Below are positions 23,701 through 45,820 of a stretch of DNA of 64,000 nucleotides, in pieces. Origin of the DNA: Ciona savignyi (Eukaryota; Chordata; Ascidiacea; Phlebobranchia; Cionidae). The translations under genes were made by a program, and so were the position numbers. Position 1 is the stretch's first letter. Each line of letters opens with the position of its first letter. Location: NCBI GenBank assembly GCA_000149265.1, contig CH003003.1, positions 192,431 to 256,430 on the forward strand, written 5' to 3'. The notes under the pieces were generated by a model that saw nothing but the letters and a program-made list of their open reading frames with translations, made no database searches and had not been told where the DNA came from.

Positions 23701-24923
23701 CTCAATATATCAATCCAGTGAAATTGGTTGACCAGTAATGACGAATATATAATAAATATATTGCAATATCGTGGGTAACCCAAACGGGTCATTGGGGTTA
23801 CAAAACAACACAGCGAAAGCGGATGTATGTACTTTTAACACAGTTCCAGAACTATTCGTCCTAACGCACACCCGTTGTGTGGCGAATACTGTACAATCGG
23901 TGTATTCAAAATATGATCAAACTTGTACACAATATACAAGCACACACACAAGAATGACGTTTTAAAAACTGGTGTACAAAATATTCGATCACAAAGTTTT
24001 GCTTTGAATTGTCAGGAAAAGTTGGCAAGGAGAAACACAGTGACAGAACGTAAAGGAAGCATGACTGTTTGGATTGGGGATTCCCCGCATTCAATATTGG
24101 CAGATTTGCGAACTAACCCGATGGTCAGTGTGACAGCAGTATATAATTTAAGAACTGAGCGGTTTCACAATTAATACGATATTATTGCTTTGCTCAGGTC
24201 GAAAGAACTTTTTTAAAAATTCAAAGAGAAGGAATAACAAGCAAATACTTAGGTAGGATCAATTACAAACCAAAAAACCGACACAGGGAATCTAAAATCG
24301 ATAAAGTCATCAGGTATTTGCCTCTATAAAGTAGTTTACTTGCGAAGATTAATTTACTTTGATGTAATATAACATTGACATGCAGGTCATATAACATTGC
24401 TTATACATATGATATATGGGAAGGTTAATTTACTTTCATGTGATATAACATTGCCATGCCATATACAGATGGAGCGAGCAACATCCTATTGTTTACCGCG
24501 CCCTTCCTTGTTCGGACATCGAAGTGCCAGCAGAACGGGAGATGCCTGAATGTCTTAAACGCAGACTTCACGAGAGTTCACTCGCCAAACAAGCAAATCG
24601 AATGGTGGCAAGGCAGAAAATGTTTGGAATTCTGTATGATTGATGGCAATATTAAATATGTGTTACGTCGTTGTTAATCTTGATCCATTTTATTCAGGAG
24701 AACACGTTCCCCCGATAGAATGTCTCGGTTGACATCGCCGTGTCCTTCCGCCGTGAGCGACCACTACTCTTGTGGGAGTCTGAGTTATCGCGGAAGTTCA
24801 GTGGTATTAGAGACTCCCAGTACAAGTTTTCTTCCTGCGGCAACTCCTAGTTCAAGCATCTTTCCACATACAGAGAGCAGTTGTAATTTTCGAAGTAAAA
24901 CTGTTTTAGGTCTAACTGGATGA
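17723..24923 (+). CDS. EF-hand/WD-repeat protein, WDR49/WDR64 family
   Basis: Exons: 17723-17826, 17886-17943, 18001-18097, 18713-18819, 18894-19070, 19129-19471, 19566-19840, 19906-20018, 20077-20277, 20678-20942, 21082-21220, 21312-21533, 21838-21985, 22045-22094, 22159-22299, 22360-22464, 22548-22724, 22783-22865, 22990-23211, 23267-23485, 24016-24123, 24198-24313, 24469-24633, 24698-24923; about 1286 aa, closing in frame. An N-terminal EF-hand pair (second loop DTNCDGTVDWDEY) precedes many WD repeats (GRYLTLSKEG-like, TGSRDCDVRIWNP, SKDKNIRIWDLRDY, TGSDDSMVTTWDL, GSRNGSIALWNF, ASYDGDIFVWSMDTE, GSTDCSVRLWSMNG), an acidic Ser/Asp insert (22360-22464) and a Ser/Thr-rich tail. Biochemical function is unknown; the family is common in ciliated animals. 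The 19070/19129 junction is the weakest, since coding-like sequence (RIEYGSNPF) lies between in another frame. A SINE sits in intron 20278-20677. Confidence 0.82.
20320..20630 (+). repeat. tRNA-derived SINE in WDR intron
   Basis: Near full-length copy with the tRNA-like head (CCGGTTAGTCTGGCAGTTAAG), the body blocks and a CTATCC-type tail, inserted in sense orientation in an intron without disturbing the splice sites. Confidence 0.8.
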
Positions 24924-24965
24924 ATATCTTATTATTTTATCTTTCTCTGTAATATTGATCAGTAC

Positions 24966-24971
24966 AATAAA
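24966..24971 (+). terminator. Poly(A) signal, WDR gene
   Basis: AATAAA 42 bp after the stop codon at 24921-24923. The short distance supports the last exon chosen. Confidence 0.6.
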
Positions 24972-25199
24972 CGAGTATTCTCATTGGCTCGTCGCAATTG
25001 TTTTCATCAGTTTAGTGACTTTCACTGAAATATATGTTTCTGGATAGTCTATTTGAAATTTCCTGGGTAAACTAGGATACTTATAGTCTTTTCAAAATGA
25101 AACAAAATTATTTGCTCCAGTCCCAAATATAGATATTAAGGTAATCGACAAAATTAAAGTCAGAATAACACCTACTCGGCTTCTCAAACGAAAAGAATA

Positions 25200-25242
25200 T
25201 ATTTTTATCGTTGTTACGTGTAAGGAAACAACGATAAAAATA
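25200..25242. repeat. Perfect 16-bp inverted repeat (hairpin)
   Basis: TATTTTTATCGTTGTT and its exact reverse complement flank an 11-nt loop. ATAAAAATACCAAA-like motifs repeat just downstream. It could be a small MITE core; no target duplication was seen. Confidence 0.6.
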
Positions 25243-26105
25243 CCAAATCAACTATAAAAATACCAAACAACTATACCAAATCAACAAGAGTAATTTTAAA
25301 ATTTTACCAACCCCAAAAAACACTTTACCGGGGCCGAGTTATTTTACTAACTAATATTTCACCGTAACGGAATGGGGCTTTACGAGACAATTTCTAGCTA
25401 TTCTGTATGTAATTTTCTTAGCTCATTTAACTTTTAATTGTGGGTTCTCTTTGAAGTAGGCATATGTATCAGATGAAGTATAGGCATATGTAATGTATCA
25501 GCTGCGATAACCAATCGACCACACGACCGTACCACTTCCCTGTTATGTTTTTTGTTCTGCGAAATGCTCGTAACAGGCATGTGGCCATGTATTTGGCATT
25601 AAAGTATTATTCACAGTACATAAATATCCAGTTTATCTCAAGAAAATTTCAAAATATTAAATACCTGAGAATACTATCATTACGTATATGAAGCAGCTGC
25701 ACATTGGACATTCAAAATCGACTTAAATCGACATAGAATTGCAATACCAACAAAAGTGCCGCGTCAGATATTCCTTTTTGTAGGTTTCTTTAGCGGAATG
25801 GTTAACGTGATCGATACACATACAGTATAATATTAAAAACAGCAGTGGGGTTAAGCCCATTATGGGTTTTAAACCTTGGTCTGAAAAAAAAGAAAAAAGA
25901 TATCTATCTTCATCTGACTTTCGGGAAATCCCCAGAAACTAAATCCGATTTAACTGATGTTTAGTCAGACTAGTTACGTTTCATAGTTAATGTTTTTACA
26001 CTAAACAATAGTTAAAAAGATTAACTGCAATTAAGTCACCAATTGTCATATCGGTGTGTCTCTATGGTCCAGCTGGTTAGATCATTCTGAAACTCTTAGC
26101 GGGCT

Positions 26106-26391
26106 TTGTCCGACCGGTTAGTCTGGCGGTTCAGTGCGAGCCAAAAGGTTGCAGAATCGAAACTGGGCGCTAGCTAGTTGGTTGTGTCCTTAAGTAAGGC
26201 ACTAAACGGAGATTGCCTAAACCTAGCGGAATAATGGGTTCTACCAAATTAAAAAAACGTGTAAATCATATACAACACACTGCAATAGCTCCTGTAACCC
26301 GACAGTGGGCGTGGGGTAATCGTCATGTGTTAACCTCTTGGTTTTTTTATTCACGGGGATAAACGTAAATATCCGATCCCCTTATCCTCCT
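26106..26391 (+). repeat. tRNA-derived SINE, moderately diverged
   Basis: Head CCGGTTAGTCTGGCGGTTCAG, body TATACAACACACTGCAATAG, tail CGATCCCCTTATCC. The box B region has lost about 15 bp relative to other copies. Confidence 0.75.
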
Positions 26392-26933
26392 TCACTAATC
26401 TGTTGGACAACACACTATATCACGAGCGAAGAAAGTATTTTTTTCATTAACATAGAAGGGAAAGAGTATTTCGTTATTAACTTGAGCGAGACAAGTTATA
26501 ACCTTCGTGGGACAGGGTATATCATAAGCAGAAAGAAGTATTTTTGCACTTGGATAAACGATAACCTGTCCCCTTCCTAATATACCCGTTTTGCTCAATT
26601 TTGTGACGAAAATACCCAGCCAACCCTCCTCACACCGGCCTTCAGAATAGTGAGTTGTCGGCAAAACTTGCCTCACACATTGTAACTTATTATTAACAAA
26701 ACACGTACCAAAAATTACTGCTAATAAAAATGCCCCTAACACCTTCAATATAATATCTAAAAAAATAATAAAACTTCTTGATTGCCTAAAGCAGTATATT
26801 TTTGGGAAATGCTTCCAGAATTCAATTTTTTATATTTTACAATGTTACTTATTAATATAAATATATTCGTTTTAATTATTACAGTTCTGAAGTAAATGGA
26901 TTGCTTTGTTGTATGAAACAAATAATAAAGAGA

Positions 26934-27317
26934 ATGTCTGTACCTACCAATGTGCCAAGGTTTGTCCGAGCTGTAGTTGGTCATGCTCGCAAGATAGCCT
27001 TTCAACGTCCAGATTTATCTTCTATTTCAAGCATTGAATTTCGGTTTTGTCCTTGGAATAAAGACTCTGCATCTACACGATTAACATGGTCGCGTCTTTG
27101 TGGTGAGAAAGTTCGACGAAGCAATCGCTTTTGTGCAATAAAGTCCACTGTGTTGCATGATGGTTCCAAACCAGTTACGAACATTACTTTTCATGATGGA
27201 GAAAAACTTTCAATTCATGGTGAAAATTTAAAATTTAGTGAAATCATGTATCACATTAATGCGTTTTGTATAAATAAAGAATCCAAAAAGAGTGACACAC
27301 CAAAAGCATTATTTTAA
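26934..27317 (+). CDS. MRPL53: Mitochondrial ribosomal protein mL53
   Basis: Intronless frame of 127 aa. It matches the animal mL53 pattern: a short basic N-terminus, IEFRFCPWNKDSASTR (human VRVQFCPFEKNVESTR), a GEKVRRSN segment, HDGSKPVTNITFHDGEKL and a helical end (EIMYHINAF). It is a component of the large mitoribosomal subunit, and the Arg-rich first 20 residues could act as a matrix-targeting peptide. The start at 26934 is preferred because it follows a strong acceptor (ATTATTACAG, ending 26884) that could be a cis or SL trans-splice site; an upstream in-frame ATG at 26901 would add 11 residues. No AATAAA separates it from the next gene. Confidence 0.88.
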   Translation: MSVPTNVPRFVRAVVGHARKIAFQRPDLSSISSIEFRFCPWNKDSASTRLTWSRLCGEKVRRSNRFCAIKSTVLHDGSKPVTNITFHDGEKLSIHGENLKFSEIMYHINAFCINKESKKSDTPKALF

Positions 27318-27383
27318 CATGTACCGGTACTATTTATTTGGAGGTAACGCTGTAAATGATTAACCTATGTATCGTTTCTTGTA

Positions 27384-27385
27384 GG
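27384..27385 (+). promoter_or_regulatory. Candidate splice/trans-splice acceptor before STARD
   Basis: The pyrimidine-rich CGTTTCTTGTAG ends at 27384, 67 bp after the mL53 stop and 75 bp before the STARD ATG. No exon or donor for it is visible between the genes, so a tunicate spliced-leader acceptor is a reasonable reading. This is inference only. Confidence 0.4.
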
Positions 27386-27459
27386 TTGTACGGCTTTAAT
27401 ATGTTTAATGAAATTTTGTAAATCTGTAATTGTTGTTGTACGTATACAAAGCTGGTACA

Positions 27460-30400
27460 ATGACGGATTTTGAAGTGCAAGCAGAAAAATTGGAGAAAGA
27501 AGCTCTAAATATTATACATGATAATAATGGATGGACTTACTTAAAAACATCGGTAAGAATCAGTTTATAGTCACCTGTATAGAAACTTTAACTGTGCTAG
27601 TTGATAAGCAACTATTTTGTATGTGTTTATAGGATCAAGTAAAAGTGTATTGGAAGCCTTCTCCACATTTTAAAGGAAATATGTAAGTGATATTCTGGAT
27701 GCTGTAAACTTGTTTTGTAAAATTTTACTCCAGCTGGTACTAATTAACATAAGAATTGGATGTTCTTGTAATCAACAAATTCATTCAATACCACAGTCTA
27801 ATGTTTATTTTCACCCAATAATCCACTAAGTTCATGCGACGTCCGCTAGGAACATTGCATAAGGATAAAACGTAGTACTAGTAGCAAATTGTGATTTTGA
27901 ATTAACAAGCTTTTAGGCGCCAGGATATTACCCAATTTAACTATGCGGATCCATAAATATAACAGCCAAAGTATTTTGATTGTTATGTTAAAATAGATTG
28001 AAATTTTTTTTAATGTGTTAAAAGTTAAGATATTTTTACGATTAGGCTATAAGTAAAACAAAATTGGAATATTTTCCATTAAGTGAAAATGCTAGGATGG
28101 GCGAAGTAAAATTTAGTTTCCAGGTTTTCGAATCTCCAGAGATTTAAATAGCCATTTAAATCCGGTAATCAACCATAATTTTAATTAAAACCAAAATTAT
28201 AGCAACTAAAACAAACATGAAATAACCTTATTATTTTTTCCCTCTTAAAAAATAAAAGTTAAAAATATTTGAGAATGCTGTCATAGGAGGGAAGGAACAC
28301 GTTTTGGGCCATTTAGAAACATTCGTTTCGGCTATATTTACATTCGTCAGTCATTTGCAAACATTGAAAAACAATTGCTGTAATAGTACTAGGAGCATAA
28401 TATAGTAAACCATTCAAAAACTATTCTATTTTGCCCATCTGTATGCTAATATTTCAAACACATTTTAATAAAGGTCAATACTTACCAAGTGAAAATCTAA
28501 CCACTGAAAATGCATTCTTTTAGCTGGCAACCTGACTGTTAAGAGAATAAGCTGTCAATCGGCAGTAAGTGATGATCATCAATTTATTATGCTTTTACTT
28601 ACTCAGGTATAAATTTCTAGTGGAGATTGATGAGCCATTCAATGAGGTTTATGATGTCATGAAACCGCCGGATACAACACAAGCAAGACTATCTTGGGAT
28701 AAAAGCATAAAGCATTATGAACAATTGAAAAAAGTTAACCAGGTGATTATCTAGCTTAATAAGTAAAAATAGTAACCACCACTCATCTTAAAATCACTCT
28801 TTGTCATGCCTCATATCGGTTGTAGGTAATATGCGTTTCCAATCCAATTTCCAAGTAATGAATACAGCCTTGTTATACATATAGGCTATATACTATATGT
28901 ATATATTCTATGATAGGATTCTTACCTACATGATGTGTTGTAGCTGTAGGATTCCTACAATATATGATGAACTTTCAGCTAAAAGGTTATGGTGAAAATA
29001 AACAAGTCATGTATGCTAATAATTGTTATGATCTTTCAAACTTAAATCTTTTAAATCGGTAAATACTTTTTATCAATTTAAAAGGGGGAAAATTTAGTCC
29101 AAAATATGGTCTTAAAAATTGTGAAATGGTATGTTATAATTCTTTTTTTTTATGTTGATATAAACAGGTACCTAAAATCGTGTAGAGGATTTAAAATTAA
29201 CTACTGGTGTGTTAGTAGCATTTTGTTTTTAAATTTTAATCTGAGATGTGTAAGATTAACTTGTTAAATTTATATTTACAAACATAACAATGAATACAGC
29301 TTGGTTTGAAACAGAAGAAAAATATCATGTAAGAGAAACAGCTAAATAGCTTTTTTTTAAATATTTAGATAAACTTTGTCCTACTCTTTTAATTGTATGT
29401 TCTTCTAATTTAGTTTTAATAATAAAGGATATAACAATATAGCAATTTTTTTCCTGAAACTAATTAAACACAAATGACCAATAGTAGTACATAAAACTGA
29501 ATTTTACAAATGTTTTCTTATGTCCTTTCAGGATATTTCTATTGGATGGATACAAACCCATCCAGTTGCTATGGGGATGATATCAATGCGGGAATTCATT
29601 GATTTGTACTATTTCCGAAAATATGATTCTGATTCAAGAAATCCAGGTACCGGTATATATATAAGAAATTAAATTAAGAATAAATATTCTCTGAATCAAT
29701 TTTTTTTATTGATGCTTACAATATATAAAATGTTAATTCAAAATTAATGATTTTTTGTTTTTAGATTATGGAAAAACCTGTTGGATCTTTGGTAAGTGTT
29801 TAAATAGTGTACACTATACCATACAGTATATATTTGTTGAGGAACTGAGCCTCTTTCGATGTTTAATTAGCTACATGGATTATAGTTCATTCATGCATTT
29901 CTCATGATCAATCTCTGTAAAAAATAAGCTATGTTATGGAATGAAGTAATTCCATGGAAACATACCTAAAGTTTAAAATTATTAGAATTAATTCACTGTG
30001 TTCAGGTAATATGCCATGTGCCATGTTCATGGATAAAACCAGCTAGCGGGCAAGTAATTTTGACCATGTAACACTGTGGGTTTCAAAAGGCACATTACTC
30101 TAGCGGTAATGGCATTATCATGGATCGAGAAGGTAGCGATCAATAAGTTTCCTGTATTACTGGAGAAGCTTTAATAGATAAATCAAAAACAGTTTTAGCA
30201 AATATAAAGCACACTGCATAGTGTCTGTAAACTGAATCAGATAATCTGTCACTTACTGTTAACAACAGTCTTAGCCTTAACCCACAATAGGGTAAATTAA
30301 ATATTAAATTTCAGCTACCAGCATTGATTATTCTTTTCATACCCCTACTCCTGGATGTGTGTGCGCAAAGAATTATCCTGCTGGATATGCTGTTGCACAG

Positions 30401-30740
30401 GATAAAAGGTAAGGTCTAACTTTACTGTGATAAACAAATATAAAATTGAAAACACTTTGATCTGATATACAACTGTCGGATAATTGAAATGGTATGTGCC
30501 GGTATAACAACAACGACTATTAGTATAAATATATAAAATTTGTTTTATACAAACAATAACTAAAACTGGCACTCGCTGGTTGATTACAGGAATCCAAACA
30601 AGAGCATCATGGAGTTGTATGTGAATTGTGACATTGGAGGAAAGTTGCCACGTTCATTAGTGGAGGCTGCGTTGCCCTCGCAGCAAGTTGCTTATGTTAA
30701 AAGTGTTGTTAAGGAAGTGAAACGTAGAAAGGGAAAATAA
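27460..30740 (+). CDS. START-domain lipid-transfer protein, STARD5/6-like
   Basis: Exons: 27460-27552, 27633-27682, 28607-28742, 29532-29646, 29765-29791, 30315-30408, 30590-30740; 221 aa, in frame. Essentially the whole protein is one START domain: NNGWTYLKTSDQVKVYWKP, GNMYKFLVEI, the RLSWDKSIKHYEQL strand, SMREFIDLYYFRKY (the conserved RDF-D motif, here REF), TPGCVCAKNYPAGY and a C-terminal amphipathic helix (KSVVKEVKRRKGK). There is no signal peptide or membrane span, so it is probably a soluble carrier of sterol, bile acid or a similar lipid, as in the STARD4/5/6 group. Spacing of motifs fits STARD5 and STARD6 about equally; ligand cannot be read from the sequence. It lies 142 bp downstream of MRPL53 on the same strand. 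Confidence 0.88.
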
Positions 30741-33700
30741 TTGATTACTTTTGCTGCCTCATTATTATTTTAGTGTAGTAGCGTTTATTGTTTTTGTTTA
30801 ATTGTTTTATTGTAGTGAATAACCTTTTCACCTCATGGCAGTGTTACATATAAAATAGCCATATAATTATTTTGTAGAGTTTCAATGCTAGCTGACTTTA
30901 TTACTACTTTTTATAATAAGTATATATACATATATGATTTTTTTTTATTATGTTATCAATTTTAATACTGATGATTTTTATATGCTTTCTTCAATTGATA
31001 CACTTAAATATATAGTTTCCGGCAAACTGTTTGTCTGTGCATTAAATCTAAAGTTTGGCGACTTGACAGGTACGTCGCTGTCGGTCAGACGTTTCCCAGG
31101 AATAATTATCGACACGGATTAAAAATAAAAATTCCTTGATAAGATGATTCAGATACGCAAAACCCACAGTTTGGGTGATAAGTCTAGGTTCACGGTAATT
31201 CGCCGGGGTCGTAAAAAAGGAATTCTCAAGAATTTGGGAATGTAAGTACGATATTCATTTTTTTCAAATGCAAGAAAGTAGGACATATAAAAAAAGAGAA
31301 AGGTTTTGAATCATGATTGTGACAGGAAAATTGGTTCGAAGTGGATACGGTCCCAGTGTATCCCTGGGTCGCTCTGGATATGGATCTGCAGAAATGCCGC
31401 AAAAGATTCTGGAATCCAAACCTAATGCTGTAACAAGTTGGATGCGTACTTGAGCAGCAATTTACTCAGATTACTCAGCATGTCAGCTAACAAAATATGA
31501 AATTTGGTTAGACATTTCCATTTAACATGAGTGAGCTTGAGCACTAGTTTCAGTGGGGTTGGATTTCGGGGTGATTTTTCGGAAAGGAGTGGATATGAAG
31601 CGCACGAATCTTTTTTTGTTTTTCTTTAAATTCTCTATCGACTTTTAGTTTTTTTATACACGTAAATATAGTTTAATTATGATTTCTTATGGGCGTTCTA
31701 TTTTGGGTGATTTCCAGGGGTAAACTGGGTTGTTTATCTTCCAATTGTATTTTTCTGATACCTGTTGTACATCTTTAACTTTTGTAGAAAAAATAAAGTA
31801 AATATTCCTTTCAGTCCAAAAATATCGGCGACAACGCCAAAATGCTGAAAGGTATATTTTTACAATTTTTGGTTAGTGGGATTTCCTATTCGGATTTTGG
31901 TTAAATTAAAAGGTGGAGGCACATTATCGACATGCCAGTTTCTAAATGTTTCAACTTGGTTGGATAGGCGACCGGGAATGCCTGTCATCAGCGTGGCGAG
32001 TAAAACAAAATGTGACCCTTAAGTTTACAAAGAGAAACCATAAATAAGATAAAGATCGTGAATTAAAATGGAGATTATAACTGTTTTCGAAACGATCCAA
32101 AAGAATCGAAGAGTATTGCGGCTATAGTCACAAAACAAAGAATAACAACAAATGGCTGCGGCAGAGGCGAATCCGTATTTGCAAGTGCGTGAAATATTTG
32201 TCTGCTTTGGCTACGATAAAATAGTGATTGCGCATTGGTTTATTGTGCCTGCTAACCCGCTTACTAACAACTCAACTCCATTTGTTTTGCACTTTTATAT
32301 ACAAAAATTGTAGAGCATAAAAGTACCCAGTTTCAAAATACTGCTTTTCCTGTGGTTTGCGCATTTGTACCTTAATATTTAAACTTGAATACAAGTTAAG
32401 ACGCACGAAACAAGGTTATGGGCTACGCTAATGGTTTTAAATGCTAGGCACTGGGAAAAGCTATATAGGTCGAATTTTCTCAAGTCACAAATGGTCTAAA
32501 AAGTACTTTTAATGTCCAGAAAAGCTCTTAAAAGATACTAAAATAAAAACTGTGTTTCAGATGAACACATTTTAAAACAAATTAAATTCGCGTCACAACA
32601 GATTGGCACAACCTTAGTTCATAACGATAATGTACTTGAAAAGCTCGCACAACAATAAGTGCATTACTACAGACATTGGTAAAGAAAATATTCGATTAAA
32701 CCATCTAAAATTCTAAAGGTTAGTTTGCTTCAATTACGGTGGTTCAGACAACATTGTTTTTTAGCGTCACGTCTGGAATAACTAGTGTTTAAAGTGTCAC
32801 CTGGAGTAGAAACAGAGATATTTGGACTGAAAACAGCTAAAAGTTCGGAATAAGGCTTTCGCACATTTTTCGTTCGCCTAAGAATTGTCTTTCGAATTGT
32901 GCATGTTATGTGTGTTTTGCGATGTAATACACTTTTTACGAATCTAGACATCCATTTTAAGAAATATAGGCTTCTGTTTTGGGTAGGATACTTGTAAGAC
33001 AAATTAAGCTACATGACTTTGTCATGACCACCCTGTCACACTATATTGAATAAATCTACGCTGACTTATTGCCTCATTGCGCTTCTATTGAAAATTCGGT
33101 TTAAAATGATATCGAAAGCTGATATGGTTGAAACGAAACGAAGCGTTGAATATCGACGCATACCGCTGCACAGCAGGCCGCTTGTGACGTCATATACTAA
33201 TTTGGGAGTCCGTTGTTGGTTTGTGACTCTGAAGATTTTTAAACAGTCGAGTACCATTCACTTCTGATATCGGTATTACGTTTCCACTGAAATAGAAAAG
33301 CTATCTAGCTTTAGTTTATATATACTTCGAAATAAATCTGTTCTATAGGCAAGGATTTTTACAAGATTAGAAAGTTTAAAAGTTCAACTTGCGAGTTCCC
33401 TGTGATAAACCAGTGTTTGTTGTTTTTTCGGTTCAGTGACATGCTTCACTCCAGTGACGTAAACATTGTTTCTGACCAGACTTTCTTCACAACACCTGTT
33501 AAATACCGGTGAGGTACACGGTCTTGACTGGTAACAATGAAACTATTGTTAACTTAGTAGGAGGTCAATTGCTGGCTATTAATTTTCGAGAACAAAGAAA
33601 CATTATTTTCTATCGAAACCTTGTTTACGGATATTAACTTACAAACTCTTTTAAAGCTGATTGAACATTTCTGCCACTTTTTGCTTTCAAAAAGTTTAGT

Positions 33701-34692
33701 CAAGACAATTTTATTCGTACAGAAAAACTTTTACTGATAAAATACACGTCATCAGCTTCAAATCAGTGTATGGTTCGGCTAAATTGCTCTTTTGTTTACT
33801 GATAATGAGCCTTTTGAGGCACATTGACGTCATGAATTGTACGATGCAAACTTCAAGGGAATAGTAGATTTCCCTCACTGTTTTCTTCGCGTGTGCAGGA
33901 TCACTGCATTCAGCAGATAACACGAGATTAGCCACAGTTGATTTTGTACTGGTCAGTGTCAGGAAGCAGCTTGCTGGCGGAGTTTTATTGCCATCAATGA
34001 AGAATAGTTTAAAAACAGTTTGTGTGTATTGAAAAGATCGGTTCATATTGTAACGTTATTATTATAGTAAAATAAAAAAGTTAAACTTATTTTCAAAGTT
34101 TAATTTACTAATATTTTTAATTATGATTGGTATAAATGTGGTTAAAATAGTTGCAGTACTAAAATAAAAGTTGCTTATATCAATTAAAATTAACTTCAAC
34201 TGTGGTGGTTTTTGGTGATACCGTGTACTTGTGAAATCCCGTTCACACAACGTCGGTTCTAATCGAAAGCGAGATAAAGTATCCAGAACCTCCCAATGTA
34301 TTTGATATATTCGAGATAAAGCAGTCCTCATGCTAAGCATAGAAAACGAAATCGAGCATGGTAAAAGCTTTTGTTCTATGTCCGGAATGTATATTCGTTC
34401 TCTCGGGGCAGTTACAGTTGCTGGCATGTCAGTCAGTTACAGCTCATTGGGGATTTATTTGTTATTGTGTGAAATGTAAGATGTGCGTTGCAGTGATATA
34501 ACGGTATTTATAATTGATGTTGCTGCGGAAAAGGTATAGACTTTTTTCGTTAGAAATGAGGTGAATCTATTTGCTTTACAGCTGTTTTTTAAACATTTAT
34601 CCAGCATATTTTGTTAAAATAAATTTTTATGTGTTGCTTCAGTTTAGTTGTGGTCGATTTTTACATTAAATCTAGACTTTTGATTGGTTGAA
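30741..34692. other. Intergenic, about 4 kb, no gene recognised
   Basis: The start would be the STARD 3' UTR. No exon with known similarity was found. Open frames at 32730-33002, 33711-34046 and 34062-34427 (-) and 33046-33267 (+) look like chance frames in low-complexity sequence. One short frame with a good donor (31144-31245) is listed separately. The region may hold the promoter and 5' UTR of the LL5 gene. Confidence 0.45.
31144..31245 (+). other. Short basic open frame with splice-donor-like end
   Basis: The ATG opens 33 codons rich in Lys/Arg (SRFTVIRRGRKKGILKNLGM) and runs into GTAAGT, a strong donor. A possible acceptor, GTGACAG, lies at 31325 before another open stretch. It could be an orphan first exon of a small gene or of the downstream LL5 gene. 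I recognise no family. Confidence 0.25.
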
Positions 34693-44541
<9,849 letters not shown>

Positions 44542-44869
44542 ACTCAGTGTTAGCTTATTATCTGTTAAAATTGTCAACACCTCACCATACGTTATTGCTT
44601 GCCCGAAACCTTTGTGTTTATGCTAAAGTCGACCACTCAATAGTTAACTGCCAAGTTGAAAAGGGTTTTTCAAGATTTTTGCTTTAAAACGAATCGTTGC
44701 ACTGCTGCTTTTAAAATGAATTAAAATTTTATATATTACAATAGTGCTGCAATTTTAATGAAATCGCATTTATATGTCCGCATCGAGCGGTTTTACCCTG
44801 TACTGTTTTTTACACAATCTCACATGTAGCAATATTACAGGTTTATTATTAAAAATAAAATGAAGAATG

Positions 44870-45820
44870 GTACCATGTGCATATCGTGTTTTGTTTTCGT
44901 ATGGGAAGCAAACAAATGACAGCTAGCTTATATGGACTATCGCAGAAAGACAGGCACAGCTACCGAAAGAAATATTCCTTGCAATGCATTTAGCGGTTTG
45001 CACAGGTTTAATCAGACGTGGACAATGAGAATCCTCCCCTTTTTATTTCTCGTTTTATAAGAAGATATTTATGTAGTTACCTTCGTAAATGGTAAAACGA
45101 AGCATTATCACACATACAAGGGTCGAATTGCCGCGTGCCCATCCCATCGTTGAGTGTCTGGTATTGTTGGCTTAGATGATTGAAACGTTTTTACTATTTT
45201 CCACTTGGTTCTTACGTTGCCAGGCAAGTGACTTGCAGAAGAACACAATTAATCGCCCATGTTTTAGCTGATATTGACCGTCTACCATAGTTTTCTTACA
45301 ACTGTCCACTTCTGCCCCGGTCTTTCGACTGGCGGCCCGACGCGCTACCACTTAGCCAGAAGGTCTATATTACTATTAACTAATCCAAACTCTCCGCACG
45401 CAGGTTATGTATAAACTTTATATTTACAATACAACGATTCGTTAGTATTCTTTAAATTATAACAAATGGGTTTGTTCAATTTTTAAACTTCTGTTCCCCA
45501 GAACTACCGGGTGGTATAGACTTAAATTACTTTGCGCAAAAAAGACATAAAACGTAATTAGACCCTGAACAAATAATTTAAAAAAATGTATTAGATTGTG
45601 CAATATATCGGTAGCTTAAATTTAATAATAAGTAAAGATTTGATGTACAAAAGGTAAATTTAGGCTTTTATCAATACAAGAAACTATTTACTTGGCGGAT
45701 GAATATAAAAATGCAAGCGATGCTTCAACGATTGTTCAGCCTAATCACATGATTTTGTTTGTTCCCGTGACCAAAACTCGTGATTTCTTGCGTGGAATTT
45801 AAATGTCAAATTGAAACCAA
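44870..45820. other. Intergenic between LL5 and USF
   Basis: No exon recognised. A diverged reverse SINE spans about 45045-45370: a GTGCCCATCCCATCGTTGAGTG body and a tRNA-like head GACGCGCTACCACTTAGCC. The segment after 45400 would be the USF promoter and 5' UTR; no clear TATA box stands out. Confidence 0.45.

Larger units (their letters stand above)
24972..26880. other. Intergenic, repeats only
   Basis: No convincing exon. It holds a perfect inverted repeat (25200-25242) and a SINE (26106-26391). Short open frames at 26338-26580 (+) and 26395-26748 (-) overlap or adjoin the SINE and resemble nothing known. Confidence 0.5.

Noticed and set aside
26395-26748. 117-aa minus-strand frame
   Set aside because: No similarity, adjoins a SINE, no promoter or splice context.
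34062-34427. 121-aa minus-strand frame and its neighbour at 33711-34046
   Set aside because: Neither resembles a known protein; the composition looks like chance frames in AT-rich DNA.
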